A stretch of DNA of 64,000 nucleotides, from positions 1 through 64,000 of the forward strand of contig CACWXP010000017.1 of the NCBI GenBank assembly GCA_902764875.1. The letters are read 5' to 3'. Position 1 is the stretch's first letter; every line of letters begins with the position of its first letter. The notes beneath the pieces are model-generated. The model was not told where the DNA came from. It searched no databases and worked only from the letters and a program-made list of their open reading frames with translations. Made by a program: the position numbers and the translations under genes. Below are positions 15,808 to 25,457 of this stretch, piece after piece. The stretch is from an uncultured Eubacteriales bacterium (lineage in GTDB: Bacteria > Bacillota > Clostridia > Christensenellales > Aristaeellaceae).

Positions 15808-17310
15808 TTGAAAATTCTGTTTGTGGCCAGTGAAGCCGTTCCGTTTGTCAAGACTGGCGGCCTGGCTGATGTAGTCGGCGCGCTTGCGCCGGTACTGGCA
15901 AAGGAAGGGCACGACGTCCGGGTGCTGATTCCGGACTTCAGCCAGATTCCGCGCGAATACTCGGAAAAGATGTCCCATGTATGCGATTTTGAAATCCAAC
16001 TGGGATGGCGGCGCCAGTACTGCGGCATCGAACAGATCGAAATGAACGGCGTGACGTGGTATTTCATGGACAACAAATACTACTTCGCGCGACCGTATAT
16101 CTACGGCATGGGCGGGGACGAATACGAACGGTTCGGATTCTTTTGCCGCGGGGCGCTGAATATGCTTCCCCTGGTGGATTTCCAGCCGGACGTGATTCAC
16201 TGCCACGACTGGCAGAGCGGCATGATTCCGGCACTGCTGAAGATTCAGTATGCGCATCTGCCGTTCTATGCCGGCATTCGTACGGTTTTCACGATTCACA
16301 ATCTTCAGTATCAGGGCATTTTCGGCATCCGCGAGGTGCAGGATGTGCTGGGGCTGGGCGACAGCCTGTGGACCGAAGACAAGCTGGAATGCTTCGGATG
16401 CGCCAACTTCATGAAGGCCGCGCTGGTGTATACGGATCTGATCACCACCGTCAGTCCTTCCTATGCGGAGGAAATCCAGACAGCCTACTACGGCGAGCGC
16501 CTGGACGGGCTTCTCCGCGCCCGCAAGGCAGACCTGAAAGGCGTGCTGAACGGCATTGACATGGAAGGATACAACCCGCAGACGGACGAGCTGATTGCGG
16601 AAAACTTCAGCGTGGACCATCTGGAGGGCAAAGCGGCCTGCAAAAAGCAGCTGCAGGAAGAGCTGGGGCTGGACGTACGGGACGATGTGCCGGTGATCGG
16701 CATGGTGGGTCGTCTGAGCAATCAGAAAGGCCTGGATTTGGTGGACTACGTGATCGCAGACATCATGCGTCAGGATGTACAGATGGTCGTGCTGGGCATG
16801 GGCGAAGGCAGATACTTCAATCTGTTCAGCTGGGCCGAAGGCGAATACAAGGGGAGAATTGCGGCCCGGTTTACCATGGACCATGCATTGGCCCACAAGA
16901 TTTACGCCGGCGCGGACATCTTCCTGATGCCGAGTCAGTTTGAGCCCTGCGGTCTGAGCCAGATGATCGCCATGCGGTACGGAACGATTCCGATTGTCCG
17001 GGAAACCGGCGGACTGCGGGATACTGTGCTGAGCTATAACGAATTCACCGGCGAAGGAAACGGATTCACCTTCTTCAACTACAACGCGCACGACATGCTG
17101 CATGTGATCGAACGGAGCGTCGGTTACTACAAAAACCGCCGTGATATCTGGGCAACGCTTCAGCAACGGGGAATGACAGGCGACTACAGCTGGACACATT
17201 CTGCCGGAGAATACATGAAGCTTTACGAGAGCCTGTTTGAGGAAAAGAAGCCTGCGGATGAACCGGAACAGCCGGAAAAGAACCCGGTTGTGATTGAATT
17301 CGAAGAGTGA
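15808..17310 (+). CDS. glgA: Glycogen synthase (ADP-glucose)
   Basis: GlgA extends glycogen with glucose from ADP-glucose. The 500-aa GT5 enzyme shows the N-terminal KTGGLAD motif that binds ADP-glucose, HDWQSGMIPALL, and the C-terminal GT-B half with GMVGRLSNQKGLDLV and FEPCGLSQMIAMRYG. Translation starts at TTG 15808 after GGGAGGG. A strong terminator follows at 17327-17362. Branching enzyme (glgB) and phosphorylase (glgP) are not in the window. Confidence 0.96.
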   Translation: MKILFVASEAVPFVKTGGLADVVGALAPVLAKEGHDVRVLIPDFSQIPREYSEKMSHVCDFEIQLGWRRQYCGIEQIEMNGVTWYFMDNKYYFARPYIYGMGGDEYERFGFFCRGALNMLPLVDFQPDVIHCHDWQSGMIPALLKIQYAHLPFYAGIRTVFTIHNLQYQGIFGIREVQDVLGLGDSLWTEDKLECFGCANFMKAALVYTDLITTVSPSYAEEIQTAYYGERLDGLLRARKADLKGVLNGIDMEGYNPQTDELIAENFSVDHLEGKAACKKQLQEELGLDVRDDVPVIGMVGRLSNQKGLDLVDYVIADIMRQDVQMVVLGMGEGRYFNLFSWAEGEYKGRIAARFTMDHALAHKIYAGADIFLMPSQFEPCGLSQMIAMRYGTIPIVRETGGLRDTVLSYNEFTGEGNGFTFFNYNAHDMLHVIERSVGYYKNRRDIWATLQQRGMTGDYSWTHSAGEYMKLYESLFEEKKPADEPEQPEKNPVVIEFEE

Positions 17311-17326
17311 ACAGGACAGAAAAACG

Positions 17327-17362
17327 AAACAGGGATGTGCCCTTCAGGCACATCCCTGTTTT
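17327..17362 (+). terminator. Terminator of the glycogen operon
   Basis: AAACAGGGATGTGCC (17327-17341) pairs with GGCACATCCCTGTTT (17347-17361) around a 5-base loop, ending in TTTT. Confidence 0.92.
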
Positions 17363-17376
17363 AGAAAGAGGAACGA

Positions 17377-18135
17377 ATGGACGCGGATTGGGTGAAAGAA
17401 GATGAAACACTGGAAGACCTTCAGCTGAAGGAACTGAAAGTGATCCAGAAGAAAGACGGATTCCGTTTTGGCATGGATTCGGTGCTGCTGGCTCATTTCG
17501 CGCGGATCGGGGAAAGAGATCATGTGGCGGATTTCGGCACCGGAAGCGGCGTGATCCCTCTTCTGCTGATCGGGCGGAACAAGGGACGCACCTTTGAATG
17601 CTTCGAAATTCAGGAAGAAATCGCCGAAATGGCGAGGCGGACCATGCGGATGAACGGCCTGAGCGACCGGGTGCATATTCTCCATGAAGATGCTGCGAAA
17701 GCCTTTGAACATCTGGAAGGCTGCAGCATGGATGCGGTGATCTGCAATCCGCCCTACGGCATTCCGGGAACGGCGCTGAGCAGCCCGTACAACAGCCGGG
17801 CGATCGCCCGGAATCAGGACAACCACACGATGGAAGGGTTTTTGATCAGCGCTTTCCGGATCCTGAAAGGGCGGGGACGCATGATCACCGTGTATCCGGC
17901 GCAGAGGATGCTGCACCTGATGAATCTGATGCAGAAAGCCCATCTGGAACCAAAACGGTTTCAGCTGGTTTACCCGGACGCGGAAAAGCCGGCAAACCTG
18001 GTGCTGATCGAGGCCGTGAAAGACGCGAAACCCATGCTGCATCCGATGGAACCCATGATTCTGTACAATGCAGACAGAAACTTGACAACCAGACTGAAGT
18101 CTGTTTACAATATACAGGAACAGGACGAAGTATAA
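17377..18135 (+). CDS. N6-adenine methyltransferase, TrmN6/YfiC (YabB) family
   Basis: This 252-aa SAM-dependent enzyme resembles the tRNA1(Val) adenine-37 N6-methyltransferase group. It has a glycine-rich SAM site (VADFGTGSGVIPLLL), an acidic ribose-binding strand (FECFEIQEE) and the catalytic NPPYG motif in AVICNPPYGIPG, which identifies amino-group methylation. The start codon is only 14 bases beyond the glg terminator. It may be co-transcribed with the flavoprotein and TetR genes downstream. The exact substrate is inferred from the family. Confidence 0.85.
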   Translation: MDADWVKEDETLEDLQLKELKVIQKKDGFRFGMDSVLLAHFARIGERDHVADFGTGSGVIPLLLIGRNKGRTFECFEIQEEIAEMARRTMRMNGLSDRVHILHEDAAKAFEHLEGCSMDAVICNPPYGIPGTALSSPYNSRAIARNQDNHTMEGFLISAFRILKGRGRMITVYPAQRMLHLMNLMQKAHLEPKRFQLVYPDAEKPANLVLIEAVKDAKPMLHPMEPMILYNADRNLTTRLKSVYNIQEQDEV

Positions 18136-18158
18136 TTGCGCCGGAAGGATGGACGGAA

Positions 18159-19385
18159 ATGGAGGAGACCTTCGATTTTGCGGTGATCGGCGGCGGGGCG
18201 GCCGGACTGGCGGCAGCCGTGGCGGCGGCAGCATACGGCGACCGGACGGCTGTTTTTGAAAAGAACAACGCGATCGGCCGGAAAATCTCCGCCAGCGGCA
18301 ACGGCAGATGCAACCTGATGAACAGCGGAACACTGAAATACTTCGGAGACAGCGTGTTCGCGCTGGAGGTCTTGCGTGCTTTTCCGCAGAATGCGTTGAA
18401 GGCAGCCTGGGAGGATCTTGGCATCCGGCTGTGCGAAGAAAGCGAAGGAAGAATGTATCCCTGCACCTTTCAGAGCGCCACGGTGACAGATGCTTTCAAA
18501 ATCCGGCTGAAGACGGCCGGCGTAAGGATCTTTTTGCAATGTCCGGTGAAGGAACTGCGAAAGGAAAACAGTCTGTTCCTTCTTTCGACCGAACAGGGAA
18601 CCTTCCGGGCGGAACGCGTTCTGATCGCCTGCGGCGGGTCGGCCAGTCCGAAATTGGGAGGCAGCGAAAGCGGATACGAACTGCTTCAGCATTTCGGCCA
18701 CAGCATTCTTCCGCCGAAACCGGCGCTCTGCCCGCTGACCACCGATTCGAAAAGCATCTCAGGACTGAGCGGAATCCGTGTGAAGGGCGGCGTTACGCTG
18801 AAAGATGCGGATGACCATATCCTTCAGAAAGAGAACGGAGAGATCCTTTTCACGGAAACGGGCATCAGCGGCATCTGCGTGATGCAGACGGCACGGCAGG
18901 CCGAACCCGGAACATTCATTGAACTGAATTTTGCCGGAAGGATCTTTACAGACAGAGAAAAGCTGGTGCAGGCCCTGATGCGAAGGCAGCAGAATGTTTC
19001 CGATTTTGGTCCGGAAGTGATCCTCAGCGGGATACTCGTTCCGAAACTGGCCTATGCCGTGCTGAAGCAGGCCGGGACCGATATGAAAGGCAGAAAAGCC
19101 GGCGATCTTTCGACAGACGAAATCCGGAAAATTGCCGAAAAATGCTTTGGTTACCGGCTGACCGTGACCGGAAACCGGGGATTGGAAGAAGCCCAGGTGA
19201 CTGTCGGCGGAGTGAACTGCAGCGAATTTGATCCGGGAACTATGGAAAGCCGCAGGATCAGGGGATTACATGCCGCCGGCGAAGTGCTGAACGTGGATGG
19301 GGACTGCGGCGGATTCAACCTGATGTTTGCTACAGCGAGCGGCATTCTGGCGGGATTAAACGGAAGAAAGGTTTTGCCACTGTGA
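18159..19385 (+). CDS. NAD(P)/FAD-dependent oxidoreductase, HI0933/YhiN family
   Basis: The 408-aa flavoprotein belongs to the BaiN/HI0933-like family of unclear physiological role; some gut members reduce bile-acid intermediates. It has the N-terminal dinucleotide-binding motif DFAVIGGGAAGLAAAVAAA, the family segment ASGNGRCNLMN, and the C-terminal GLHAAGEVLNVDGDCGGFNLMFATASG, which closes over FAD. Length is normal. It lies 23 bases after the methyltransferase gene and 43 before the TetR gene. Confidence 0.87.
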   Translation: MEETFDFAVIGGGAAGLAAAVAAAAYGDRTAVFEKNNAIGRKISASGNGRCNLMNSGTLKYFGDSVFALEVLRAFPQNALKAAWEDLGIRLCEESEGRMYPCTFQSATVTDAFKIRLKTAGVRIFLQCPVKELRKENSLFLLSTEQGTFRAERVLIACGGSASPKLGGSESGYELLQHFGHSILPPKPALCPLTTDSKSISGLSGIRVKGGVTLKDADDHILQKENGEILFTETGISGICVMQTARQAEPGTFIELNFAGRIFTDREKLVQALMRRQQNVSDFGPEVILSGILVPKLAYAVLKQAGTDMKGRKAGDLSTDEIRKIAEKCFGYRLTVTGNRGLEEAQVTVGGVNCSEFDPGTMESRRIRGLHAAGEVLNVDGDCGGFNLMFATASGILAGLNGRKVLPL

Positions 19386-19428
19386 GCGGCGCTCCGGCGG
19401 AATTAAACGGAAGAAAGGACAAGGGCAT

Positions 19429-20121
19429 ATGAAAAAGGGCGAACTGAAGAAACAGGAAATCCTCCGGACGGCGGAAGCCCGGTTTTGCCGGGACGGGTAT
19501 GAAAAAACCAGTATTCAGGATATTCTGGACGACCTGCACACAAGCAAAGGCAGCTTTTACCATCACTTTGTGAGCAAAGAAGCACTGCTGGAGGAAATCT
19601 GCAGAAACCGGGCGGCAGAATATTCCGAACAGGTTTTTCAGCGCATCACGGAGGACTTGAACCCTTCGGAGAGATTAAATCTGCTGATCGATGGGATGAT
19701 TCCGTTCAACGGGGAAAAGATCAGTTTCCTGTTGATGTTGATTCCGGTCTTTTCCGGGCCTGAAGGGATTATGATCCGCAACTGCTATGCGAACGAACTG
19801 GAACGCCTGTACGGCGGTAAAATCGCGGATACGCTGCAAAAGGGAACGGAAGAGAGCGTTTATGCATGCTCCGATCCAGAGTTCAGCGCGAAGATGCTGA
19901 GCATGCTGGTGAACCGTTTCTGGCTGGAAATCTGCGATCAGGTGCTGGAAAACGAAGCGCTGGGGCGCAACACGGACGCCGGAGACCTGATGAGCCTGAC
20001 CGACAACTATCGGCGGGTGATGGAACGGCTGATCAGCGCGCCGTACGGTTCGCTGGATCTGATTTCACTGCCGGAAGTTCAGGCGCTTACCGAACAGATT
20101 CATCTTCACTGGAAGAAATAA
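19429..20121 (+). CDS. TetR/AcrR family transcriptional regulator
   Basis: The 230-aa protein has an N-terminal TetR helix-turn-helix (residues about 5-50: EILRTAEARFCRDGYEKTSIQDILDDL, then TSKGSFYHHFVSKEALL) and an all-helical ligand-binding domain of unknown specificity. TetR proteins usually repress a neighbouring gene until they bind a small molecule. The closest candidate target is the upstream flavoprotein, but no clear operator palindrome was found. The flanking sequence GGAATTAAACGGAAGAAAG occurs twice just before the start codon (in the end of the flavoprotein gene and at 19399-19417), a short local duplication. Confidence 0.88.
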   Translation: MKKGELKKQEILRTAEARFCRDGYEKTSIQDILDDLHTSKGSFYHHFVSKEALLEEICRNRAAEYSEQVFQRITEDLNPSERLNLLIDGMIPFNGEKISFLLMLIPVFSGPEGIMIRNCYANELERLYGGKIADTLQKGTEESVYACSDPEFSAKMLSMLVNRFWLEICDQVLENEALGRNTDAGDLMSLTDNYRRVMERLISAPYGSLDLISLPEVQALTEQIHLHWKK

Positions 20122-20145
20122 AAAAGGATCTGCTTTCACAGATCC
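20120..20145 (-). terminator. Terminator of the aminotransferase-tyrS-yigZ operon
   Basis: Minus strand GGATCTG (20145-20139), loop, CAGATCC (20132-20126), then TTTTTTATTT. The yigZ stop codon lies in the loop. Confidence 0.85.
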
Positions 20146-20777
20146 CAGGCTTTGTATTCTTCCGACACCGGTTCACAGGTCATTTTTCCATCCGAGAGAT
20201 TCCGGAGCTGCAGTACGGTGGCTTCGGAGTCTTTTTTTCGCACGATCAGGACAAAAGCCACGTCTTCGGCATAGACGGTGTCGCCGAGCTGCACCGGCAG
20301 TTTCTGCACGGCATATTGGACGCTGTTCCAAAGCGGGTAGGAAATCCGGCAGCGAAGAACGTCGGACAGTTCCATGCGGACCAGCCCGGCAGCTTCCAGC
20401 GCGATTTTGCACCCCAGGGTATAGGCCCGGACCAGGCCGCCGGTTCCAAGAAGGACGCCGCCGAAATAACGGACTACCACGACGCAGCAGTTGACGGCAC
20501 CGGCGTTTTTCAGCACGTCCATCATGGGGAGACCCGCCGTTCCGCCGGGTTCGCCGTCGTCGCTGTAGCGCATAACGCCGGCGTTCAGACCGATGACATA
20601 AGCATAGCAATGATGCCGCGCATCCCGGTGCTTCTCTTTGATACGGCGGAGAAAGGCGAGGGCGTCTTCTTCCGTTTCGCAGGGGGCGGCATAACCGATG
20701 AAGCGGCTTTTCATGATTACCACTTCATCGGAAGCTTCTTCGCGGACGGTGATGTAGGAATCAATGTTCATGAACAT
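20136..20777 (-). CDS. YigZ/IMPACT family protein
   Basis: A 213-aa protein with the UPF0029 N-terminal domain (SRFIGYAAPCETEEDALAFLRRIKEKHRDARHHCYAYVIG, DDGEPGGTAGLPMMDVLKNA, GGVLLGTGGLVRAY). Its mammalian relative IMPACT modulates the translation-control kinase GCN2; the bacterial role is unknown, with RNA or ribosome binding suspected. It starts one base after the tyrS stop, so the two are co-translated. Confidence 0.88.
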   Translation of the reverse strand: MFMNIDSYITVREEASDEVVIMKSRFIGYAAPCETEEDALAFLRRIKEKHRDARHHCYAYVIGLNAGVMRYSDDGEPGGTAGLPMMDVLKNAGAVNCCVVVVRYFGGVLLGTGGLVRAYTLGCKIALEAAGLVRMELSDVLRCRISYPLWNSVQYAVQKLPVQLGDTVYAEDVAFVLIVRKKDSEATVLQLRNLSDGKMTCEPVSEEYKAWDL

Positions 20778-20778
20778 T

Positions 20779-22008
20779 TTATCCCAAAACGACTTTGCAG
20801 AAGCCTTTTTTGCCCTTCTTGATCAGCACGCCGTCGTCGGAAAGCTGATCCGCGGTGAGCTGCGCCGCTACGTCGGTGATCTTTTCATTGGCAACGGAGA
20901 CGGCGTTCTGCTCAATCTGCTTGCGGGCGTCGCTCTGGCTTTTGCAGAGACCGGAACGCACGAGCATGGTCGACACGCGGGCGTCTTCGGCCAGTTCCGC
21001 GGCGGTGACGGTCAGCGTCGGGATATCGCCGCCCGCGGCACCGCCGGCAAAAAGGGACGCGGCGGCAGCTTCCGCCTGACGGGCGGCTTCTTCACCATGG
21101 ACCAGCTTTGTGACCTCGAAGGCCAGCACCTTTTTCGCCTCATTCAGTTCGGCGCCTTCCAGCGCACCGAGGCGGCGGACTTCATCCATGGGAAGGAAGG
21201 TGAGGAGCGCCAGGCACTTTTCGACGTCCTTGTCATCCACATTGCGCCAGTACTGGTAGAAATTGTAGGGCGTGGTTTTTTCTGCGTCGAGCCAGAGAGC
21301 ACCGGCTTCGGTTTTGCCCATCTTGCGGCCGTCGTGGGTCAGGAGGAGCTGGAAGGTGCAGGCGAATGCCTTTTCCTGTTCCTTGCGGCGGACGAGATCG
21401 GCGCCGCCGAGCATGTTGCTCCACTGATCGTTGCCGCCCATCTCCAGACGGCAACCGTAGCGGTGGAACAGCTCGAGGAAATCGTAGCTCTGCATGAGCA
21501 TGTAGGTGAATTCAAGGAAGCTGAGGCCGTTCTCTGAAGCCATACGGGCTTTGTAGCACTCGGCGGTCAGCATTTTGTTGACGGAGAACATGGAGCCGAT
21601 GTCGCGCATGAATTCAATGAAGTTGAGATGCCGGAGCCAGTCGGCATTGTTGACGATGATCGCCTGACCGTCCGAGAAATCCAGAAAGCGGGACATCTGC
21701 TTTTTAATGCATTCGACATTGTGATCGATGGTTTCGGTGGTGAGCATCTTGCGCATATCGGTCTTGCCGGAAGGATCGCCGATCATGGCGGTTCCGCCGC
21801 CCATCAGGGCGATCGGCTTGTGGCCGGCGCGCTGCATATGGGCCATGGCCATGATCGGAATGTAGTGCCCGATGTGCAGAGAGTCCGCCGTGGGGTCAAA
21901 GCCGACGTAAAAGGTTGTAGGAGTTTTCAGCTGTTCGTAGAGTTCGTCCTCAAAAGTGGTCTGGGCGATAAAGCCCCGTTCTTTCAGAATGTCCAGAATA
22001 TGTTCCAT
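20779..22008 (-). CDS. tyrS: Tyrosyl-tRNA synthetase
   Basis: TyrRS charges tRNA-Tyr. The 409-aa class I enzyme has HIGHYIP (the HIGH motif), the tyrosine and tRNA recognition segments, [11 protein letters not shown] (variant of KMSKS) and an S4 RNA-binding domain at the C-terminus. ATG 22008 has a GGAGGA site. It is preceded by an aminotransferase gene with only 18 bases between, so no T-box leader can lie directly before it; the operon promoter is at 23241-23269. Confidence 0.95.
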   Translation of the reverse strand: MEHILDILKERGFIAQTTFEDELYEQLKTPTTFYVGFDPTADSLHIGHYIPIMAMAHMQRAGHKPIALMGGGTAMIGDPSGKTDMRKMLTTETIDHNVECIKKQMSRFLDFSDGQAIIVNNADWLRHLNFIEFMRDIGSMFSVNKMLTAECYKARMASENGLSFLEFTYMLMQSYDFLELFHRYGCRLEMGGNDQWSNMLGGADLVRRKEQEKAFACTFQLLLTHDGRKMGKTEAGALWLDAEKTTPYNFYQYWRNVDDKDVEKCLALLTFLPMDEVRRLGALEGAELNEAKKVLAFEVTKLVHGEEAARQAEAAAASLFAGGAAGGDIPTLTVTAAELAEDARVSTMLVRSGLCKSQSDARKQIEQNAVSVANEKITDVAAQLTADQLSDDGVLIKKGKKGFCKVVLG

Positions 22009-22026
22009 CAGATTTTCCTCCGATTC

Positions 22027-23202
22027 TTAAATGTTTTCTGCAACGAGATCCCGCAGGAAATTCATGCCGGTTTCGATCTGCTCCATGGTGCTGTTTGAAA
22101 AATTCAGGCGGAGCGTGTTCTCATGACCGCCGCCGACGCAGAAATGCGTTCCCGGGACATAGGCAACCTTGCGCTCAATGGCTTTGTCGAGCAGAGATTT
22201 CGCGTTCAGATGCTCCGGCAGTTCCGCCCAGATGAAGAGCCCCCCCTGGGGCTTCGTATATCGAACATCCCCCGGGAATTCGGCAAGCTTGGACAGCATG
22301 AACTTCATCTTTTCGCCGTAAGCGGCGCAAACGGTCTGAATATGGTCCGGCAGCAGGTTCCGGCGGATAAACTGATCCACCACAGCCTGGTTCAGGTTGG
22401 CGGTATGCACGTCGGTGGACTGCTTTCCGACGGTACACTTGCGGATCAGATCCGGATGGCCGGCGATATAGCCGACCCGCAGGCCTGGGGAGATAATTTT
22501 GCTGAAGGAACCGAGGAACATGACCCAACCGTCCCGATCAAAGCTCTTGATGGAGGGAACGGGCGTTCCGTCGTACCGGAGATCCCTGTAGGGATCATCC
22601 TCCGCAACCACGAAATGATATGCATTGGCCAGCTCGGCAACCTTCTGCCGCCGATCTTCCGGCAGGGTTTTGCCGGTGGGGTTCTGGAAGGTCGGGATGG
22701 TGTAGAGCATTTTGGGATGATATGCCTTAATTTTCGCCTCCAGATCGGTTATGATCATGCCGTCTTCATCGCTTTCGACGGGGATGAGATTGGCCTGATA
22801 GAGCTTCATGCACTGCATGTTGCCGAGGAAGGAGGGATTTTCGATGAGAATATTGTCACCGGGATCGATGAGTGCCTTGCAAAGCAGATCCATGGCCTGG
22901 GTGGAGCCGGTGACCGGCAGGACGGCGGGAATGTCGCATTTCAGCATGTCACGGACATATTGCAGCAGGCTTTCGACAAAGGGCGGATAGCCTTCGGTGG
23001 CCCCGTACTGCAGCAGCACCTTGCCCTTTTCGCGGAGAACCTCATCCGCGATGACACGGACCGTATCGTCGGGCAGGGCCGCAGGGGACGGATTGCCGCC
23101 GGCAAAGGAGATCATCCCGGGCTGGGCGATGACCTTGAAAATCTCACGGATCGCGCTGCCGGAAACCTGATCAAAACGATGGGCGAAAGTGAACTGTGAC
23201 AT
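22027..23202 (-). CDS. PLP-dependent aminotransferase, class I/II (2-aminoadipate/aromatic type)
   Basis: A 391-aa fold-type I aminotransferase. PLP-binding features are TGSTQAMDLL, NPTGKTLP, AEDDPYRDLRYDG and the Schiff-base lysine in SFSKIISPGLRVGY; the C-terminal RLNFSN provides the substrate-carboxylate Arg. It resembles LysN-type 2-aminoadipate aminotransferases and related broad-range enzymes without the MocR DNA-binding domain. Being in an operon with tyrS, it may act on aromatic amino acids, but this is inference. ATG 23202 is chosen because GGAGG lies eight bases upstream; a TTG at 23217 overlaps that site. Confidence 0.85.
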   Translation of the reverse strand: MSQFTFAHRFDQVSGSAIREIFKVIAQPGMISFAGGNPSPAALPDDTVRVIADEVLREKGKVLLQYGATEGYPPFVESLLQYVRDMLKCDIPAVLPVTGSTQAMDLLCKALIDPGDNILIENPSFLGNMQCMKLYQANLIPVESDEDGMIITDLEAKIKAYHPKMLYTIPTFQNPTGKTLPEDRRQKVAELANAYHFVVAEDDPYRDLRYDGTPVPSIKSFDRDGWVMFLGSFSKIISPGLRVGYIAGHPDLIRKCTVGKQSTDVHTANLNQAVVDQFIRRNLLPDHIQTVCAAYGEKMKFMLSKLAEFPGDVRYTKPQGGLFIWAELPEHLNAKSLLDKAIERKVAYVPGTHFCVGGGHENTLRLNFSNSTMEQIETGMNFLRDLVAENI

Positions 23203-23240
23203 CGGGAACGCCTCCAAACCAAAAAGGATAAAGATAAGTT

Positions 23241-23269
23241 ATTATGTGCAAAACGGGAAAAGATGTCAA
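23241..23269 (-). promoter_or_regulatory. Promoter for aminotransferase-tyrS-yigZ
   Basis: Minus strand TTGACA (23269-23264), 17-base spacer, CATAAT (23246-23241). It is divergent from the Asp23 promoter only 14 bases away. Confidence 0.8.
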
Positions 23270-23282
23270 GCTATTTTACAAC

Positions 23283-23311
23283 TTGATAAAACAGGGTTCT
23301 TCCTGTATAAT
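23283..23311 (+). promoter_or_regulatory. Promoter for Asp23-fakA-recG
   Basis: TTGATA (23283-23288), 17-base spacer, perfect TATAAT (23306-23311). Confidence 0.85.
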
Positions 23312-23379
23312 AATATGAATCCTTTTTCATTCGATGGAGGATGTAAGCATTCATCCGGACACGCAGGAGGAGTGGTTTG

Positions 23380-23730
23380 ATGGAGTGCAAGATTAAAAAC
23401 GATCTGGGTACCATCTATATTGCGGAAGACGTCATGATGAAGGTCGTCGGATATGCCGCCCTGGAATGCTACGGCATTGTGGCCATGAGCGGAAAGAAAG
23501 CCACGGACGGCATCGTGGAATGGCTCGGAAGGGAAAATCTTTCCAAAGGCGTTCAGATCCGGAATGTCGGCGATATGCTGGATGTGGATCTGTACATCAT
23601 TGTGGAATACGGCATTTCCATTTCCGAAGTGTGCAAGACGATTGTGGAAACCGTCCGCTATAAGCTGGAAAGCATGACGGGCGTGAAGGTCCGCAAAGTC
23701 GGCGTTTCCGTGGAAGGAATCCGTATCTGA
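23380..23730 (+). CDS. Asp23/Gls24 family envelope stress protein
   Basis: A 116-aa protein of the Asp23/Gls24 family (YloU in Bacillus), linked to envelope stress and membrane-associated assemblies in Bacillota. The family core is recognisable: GTIYIAEDVMMKVVGYAALECYGIVAMS, then DVDLYIIVEYGISISEV and KVGVSVEGIRI at the end. ATG 23380 is nine bases after GGAGG; a TTG immediately before it is less likely. The order Asp23 - fakA-like - recG is conserved in Bacillota. Confidence 0.9.
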   Translation: MECKIKNDLGTIYIAEDVMMKVVGYAALECYGIVAMSGKKATDGIVEWLGRENLSKGVQIRNVGDMLDVDLYIIVEYGISISEVCKTIVETVRYKLESMTGVKVRKVGVSVEGIRI

Positions 23731-23770
23731 TTTTTTCGACCGAATTATGAAATGACGGAGGAGTATTCCT

Positions 23771-25450
23771 TTGATACAGTTCAAAACGATTGACGGTCTT
23801 TTGCTGCGCGATATGGTAGTGGCCGGAACCGCGCTGCTGGAGAAGAACAGGGAAGCGGTGGACGCGCTGAACGTTTTCCCCGTTCCGGACGGCGACACCG
23901 GAACGAACATGTCCCTGACGATGCAGAGCGCGTGCCGCGAAGTAAACAGCAAAGAGTACCTGCGGGCGGATGAAGCGGCGAACGCTTTGTCCAAAGGCGC
24001 GCTGAAAGGCGCTCGGGGCAATTCCGGCGTCATCACGAGCCAGCTTTTCCGCGGCTTTTCCAAGGCGCTGAAGGACGTGGAAAAGATTACGCCCGTCCAG
24101 TTTGCCCAGGCCCTGCAGAAGGGTTCCGAAATGGCCTATAAAGCCGTGATGAAGCCCAAGGAAGGCACCATTCTGACCGTTGCGCGCGTCGTGGCCGAAG
24201 ACGCCGTGAAACAGGCGGCCAAGGATCCGGACGATTACGACAAGCTGTTCAACGTGATTCTGAAGAGCGGCGAGGCGATCCTCAAAAAGACGCCGGAAAT
24301 GCTTCCGGCACTGAAACAGGCCGGCGTTGTGGACAGCGGCGGCCGGGGACTGATGCTGATCTATCAGGGCTATGCGGCGGTTCTGCGGGGAGAGGATATC
24401 AACCTGACAGAGACCGGCATGGAAAGCGATTTCACGGCCGGGGACGAAGACTGCCACGATATGAGCAAGGATCTGACCTACTCATACTGCGTGAGCTTTA
24501 CGCTGAACCGGTTCCGCGAAGACTGCGACGAGCACGACCTGGATTCTTTCCGCCGCCGGCTGAACCGGATCGGCGACAACGTTACCGTGAACGGCGATCT
24601 GACAAAAGCGGAAATCCACGTGCATACGGACAATCCCGGCGCCGCGCTGGAATACGGCATTGAGCTGGCTGAGATTTCCGAAGTCAAGATCGACAACCTG
24701 CTGGAGATGAAGCGGGCATGGGAAGCGGAGAACAATCCGCAGCCCGAAGAAGAAGCCGAGGAAGAAAAATCCGATGAACCGGCAGCGGCGGAAAAGCGCT
24801 ACGGTTTCGTGGCAGTTTCCCTGGGCGGCGGATTCTCCCAGTTCTTCCAGGACCTGAACGTGGACCGGATTGTGGAAGGCGGACAGACGATGAACCCGTC
24901 GGTGGACGATCTGCTGAACGCCGTGAACCAGGTGCCGGCGGAATGTGTTTTCATCCTGCCGAATAACGGCAACGTGATCTTTGCCGCGAACCAGGCAGCT
25001 GAGCTGAGCAAAAAAGAAGTGCACGTGATTCCCACGAAGAACGTGGCGATGGGCATTGCGGCGGCCATCGCGTTCCAGAATGAGCTGGAGCCGGCCGACA
25101 ACGCCGCCCGGATGGAAGAAGCCGCCCAGCATGTGAAGACGGCAATGATTACCTATGCAATCCGGGACAGCGAATACAACGGCATCCAGATCAAACAGGG
25201 AGACATTATCGGCCTGCATAACGGGCAGATCGAGTTTTCCGGAAATTCCATCCATGACGTTGTGATGGACATGATGAAGACCATCGTGACGGACGAGGAT
25301 GAACTGATTACCGTTTATTACGGCGCGGATGTGTCGGAATCCGACGCGGAAAGCGTGGCCGCGGACATTGAGAAGGACTACGATTTCTGCGACGTGGAAT
25401 GCCATAACGGCGGCCAGCCGCTGTATTATTACCTGATCTCTGTGGAGTAA
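23771..25450 (+). CDS. fakA: DAK2-domain protein, fatty acid kinase subunit FakA-like (YloV)
   Basis: FakA is the ATP-binding subunit that phosphorylates fatty acids presented by a FakB protein. The 559-aa protein has an N-terminal DhaL/DAK2 domain (residues about 1-200) with the Mg-ATP signature NVFPVPDGDTGTNMS, a middle domain (about 210-310), a short acidic Glu-rich linker near 320-335, and a C-terminal DegV-like domain. No fakB is in the window. Translation starts at TTG 23771 after GGAGGAG. recG follows after seven bases. Confidence 0.88.
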   Translation: MIQFKTIDGLLLRDMVVAGTALLEKNREAVDALNVFPVPDGDTGTNMSLTMQSACREVNSKEYLRADEAANALSKGALKGARGNSGVITSQLFRGFSKALKDVEKITPVQFAQALQKGSEMAYKAVMKPKEGTILTVARVVAEDAVKQAAKDPDDYDKLFNVILKSGEAILKKTPEMLPALKQAGVVDSGGRGLMLIYQGYAAVLRGEDINLTETGMESDFTAGDEDCHDMSKDLTYSYCVSFTLNRFREDCDEHDLDSFRRRLNRIGDNVTVNGDLTKAEIHVHTDNPGAALEYGIELAEISEVKIDNLLEMKRAWEAENNPQPEEEAEEEKSDEPAAAEKRYGFVAVSLGGGFSQFFQDLNVDRIVEGGQTMNPSVDDLLNAVNQVPAECVFILPNNGNVIFAANQAAELSKKEVHVIPTKNVAMGIAAAIAFQNELEPADNAARMEEAAQHVKTAMITYAIRDSEYNGIQIKQGDIIGLHNGQIEFSGNSIHDVVMDMMKTIVTDEDELITVYYGADVSESDAESVAADIEKDYDFCDVECHNGGQPLYYYLISVE

Positions 25451-25457
25451 ACGGACC

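Noticed and set aside
19385-19428. Duplicated GGAATTAAACGGAAGAAAG as a TetR operator
   Set aside because: The two copies are direct repeats, not palindromes; one lies inside the flavoprotein coding end, so local duplication is the simpler explanation.
23203-23379. T-box leader controlling the tyrS operon
   Set aside because: The distance from the promoter (-10 at 23241-23246) to the first start codon is under 40 bases, too short for a T-box.
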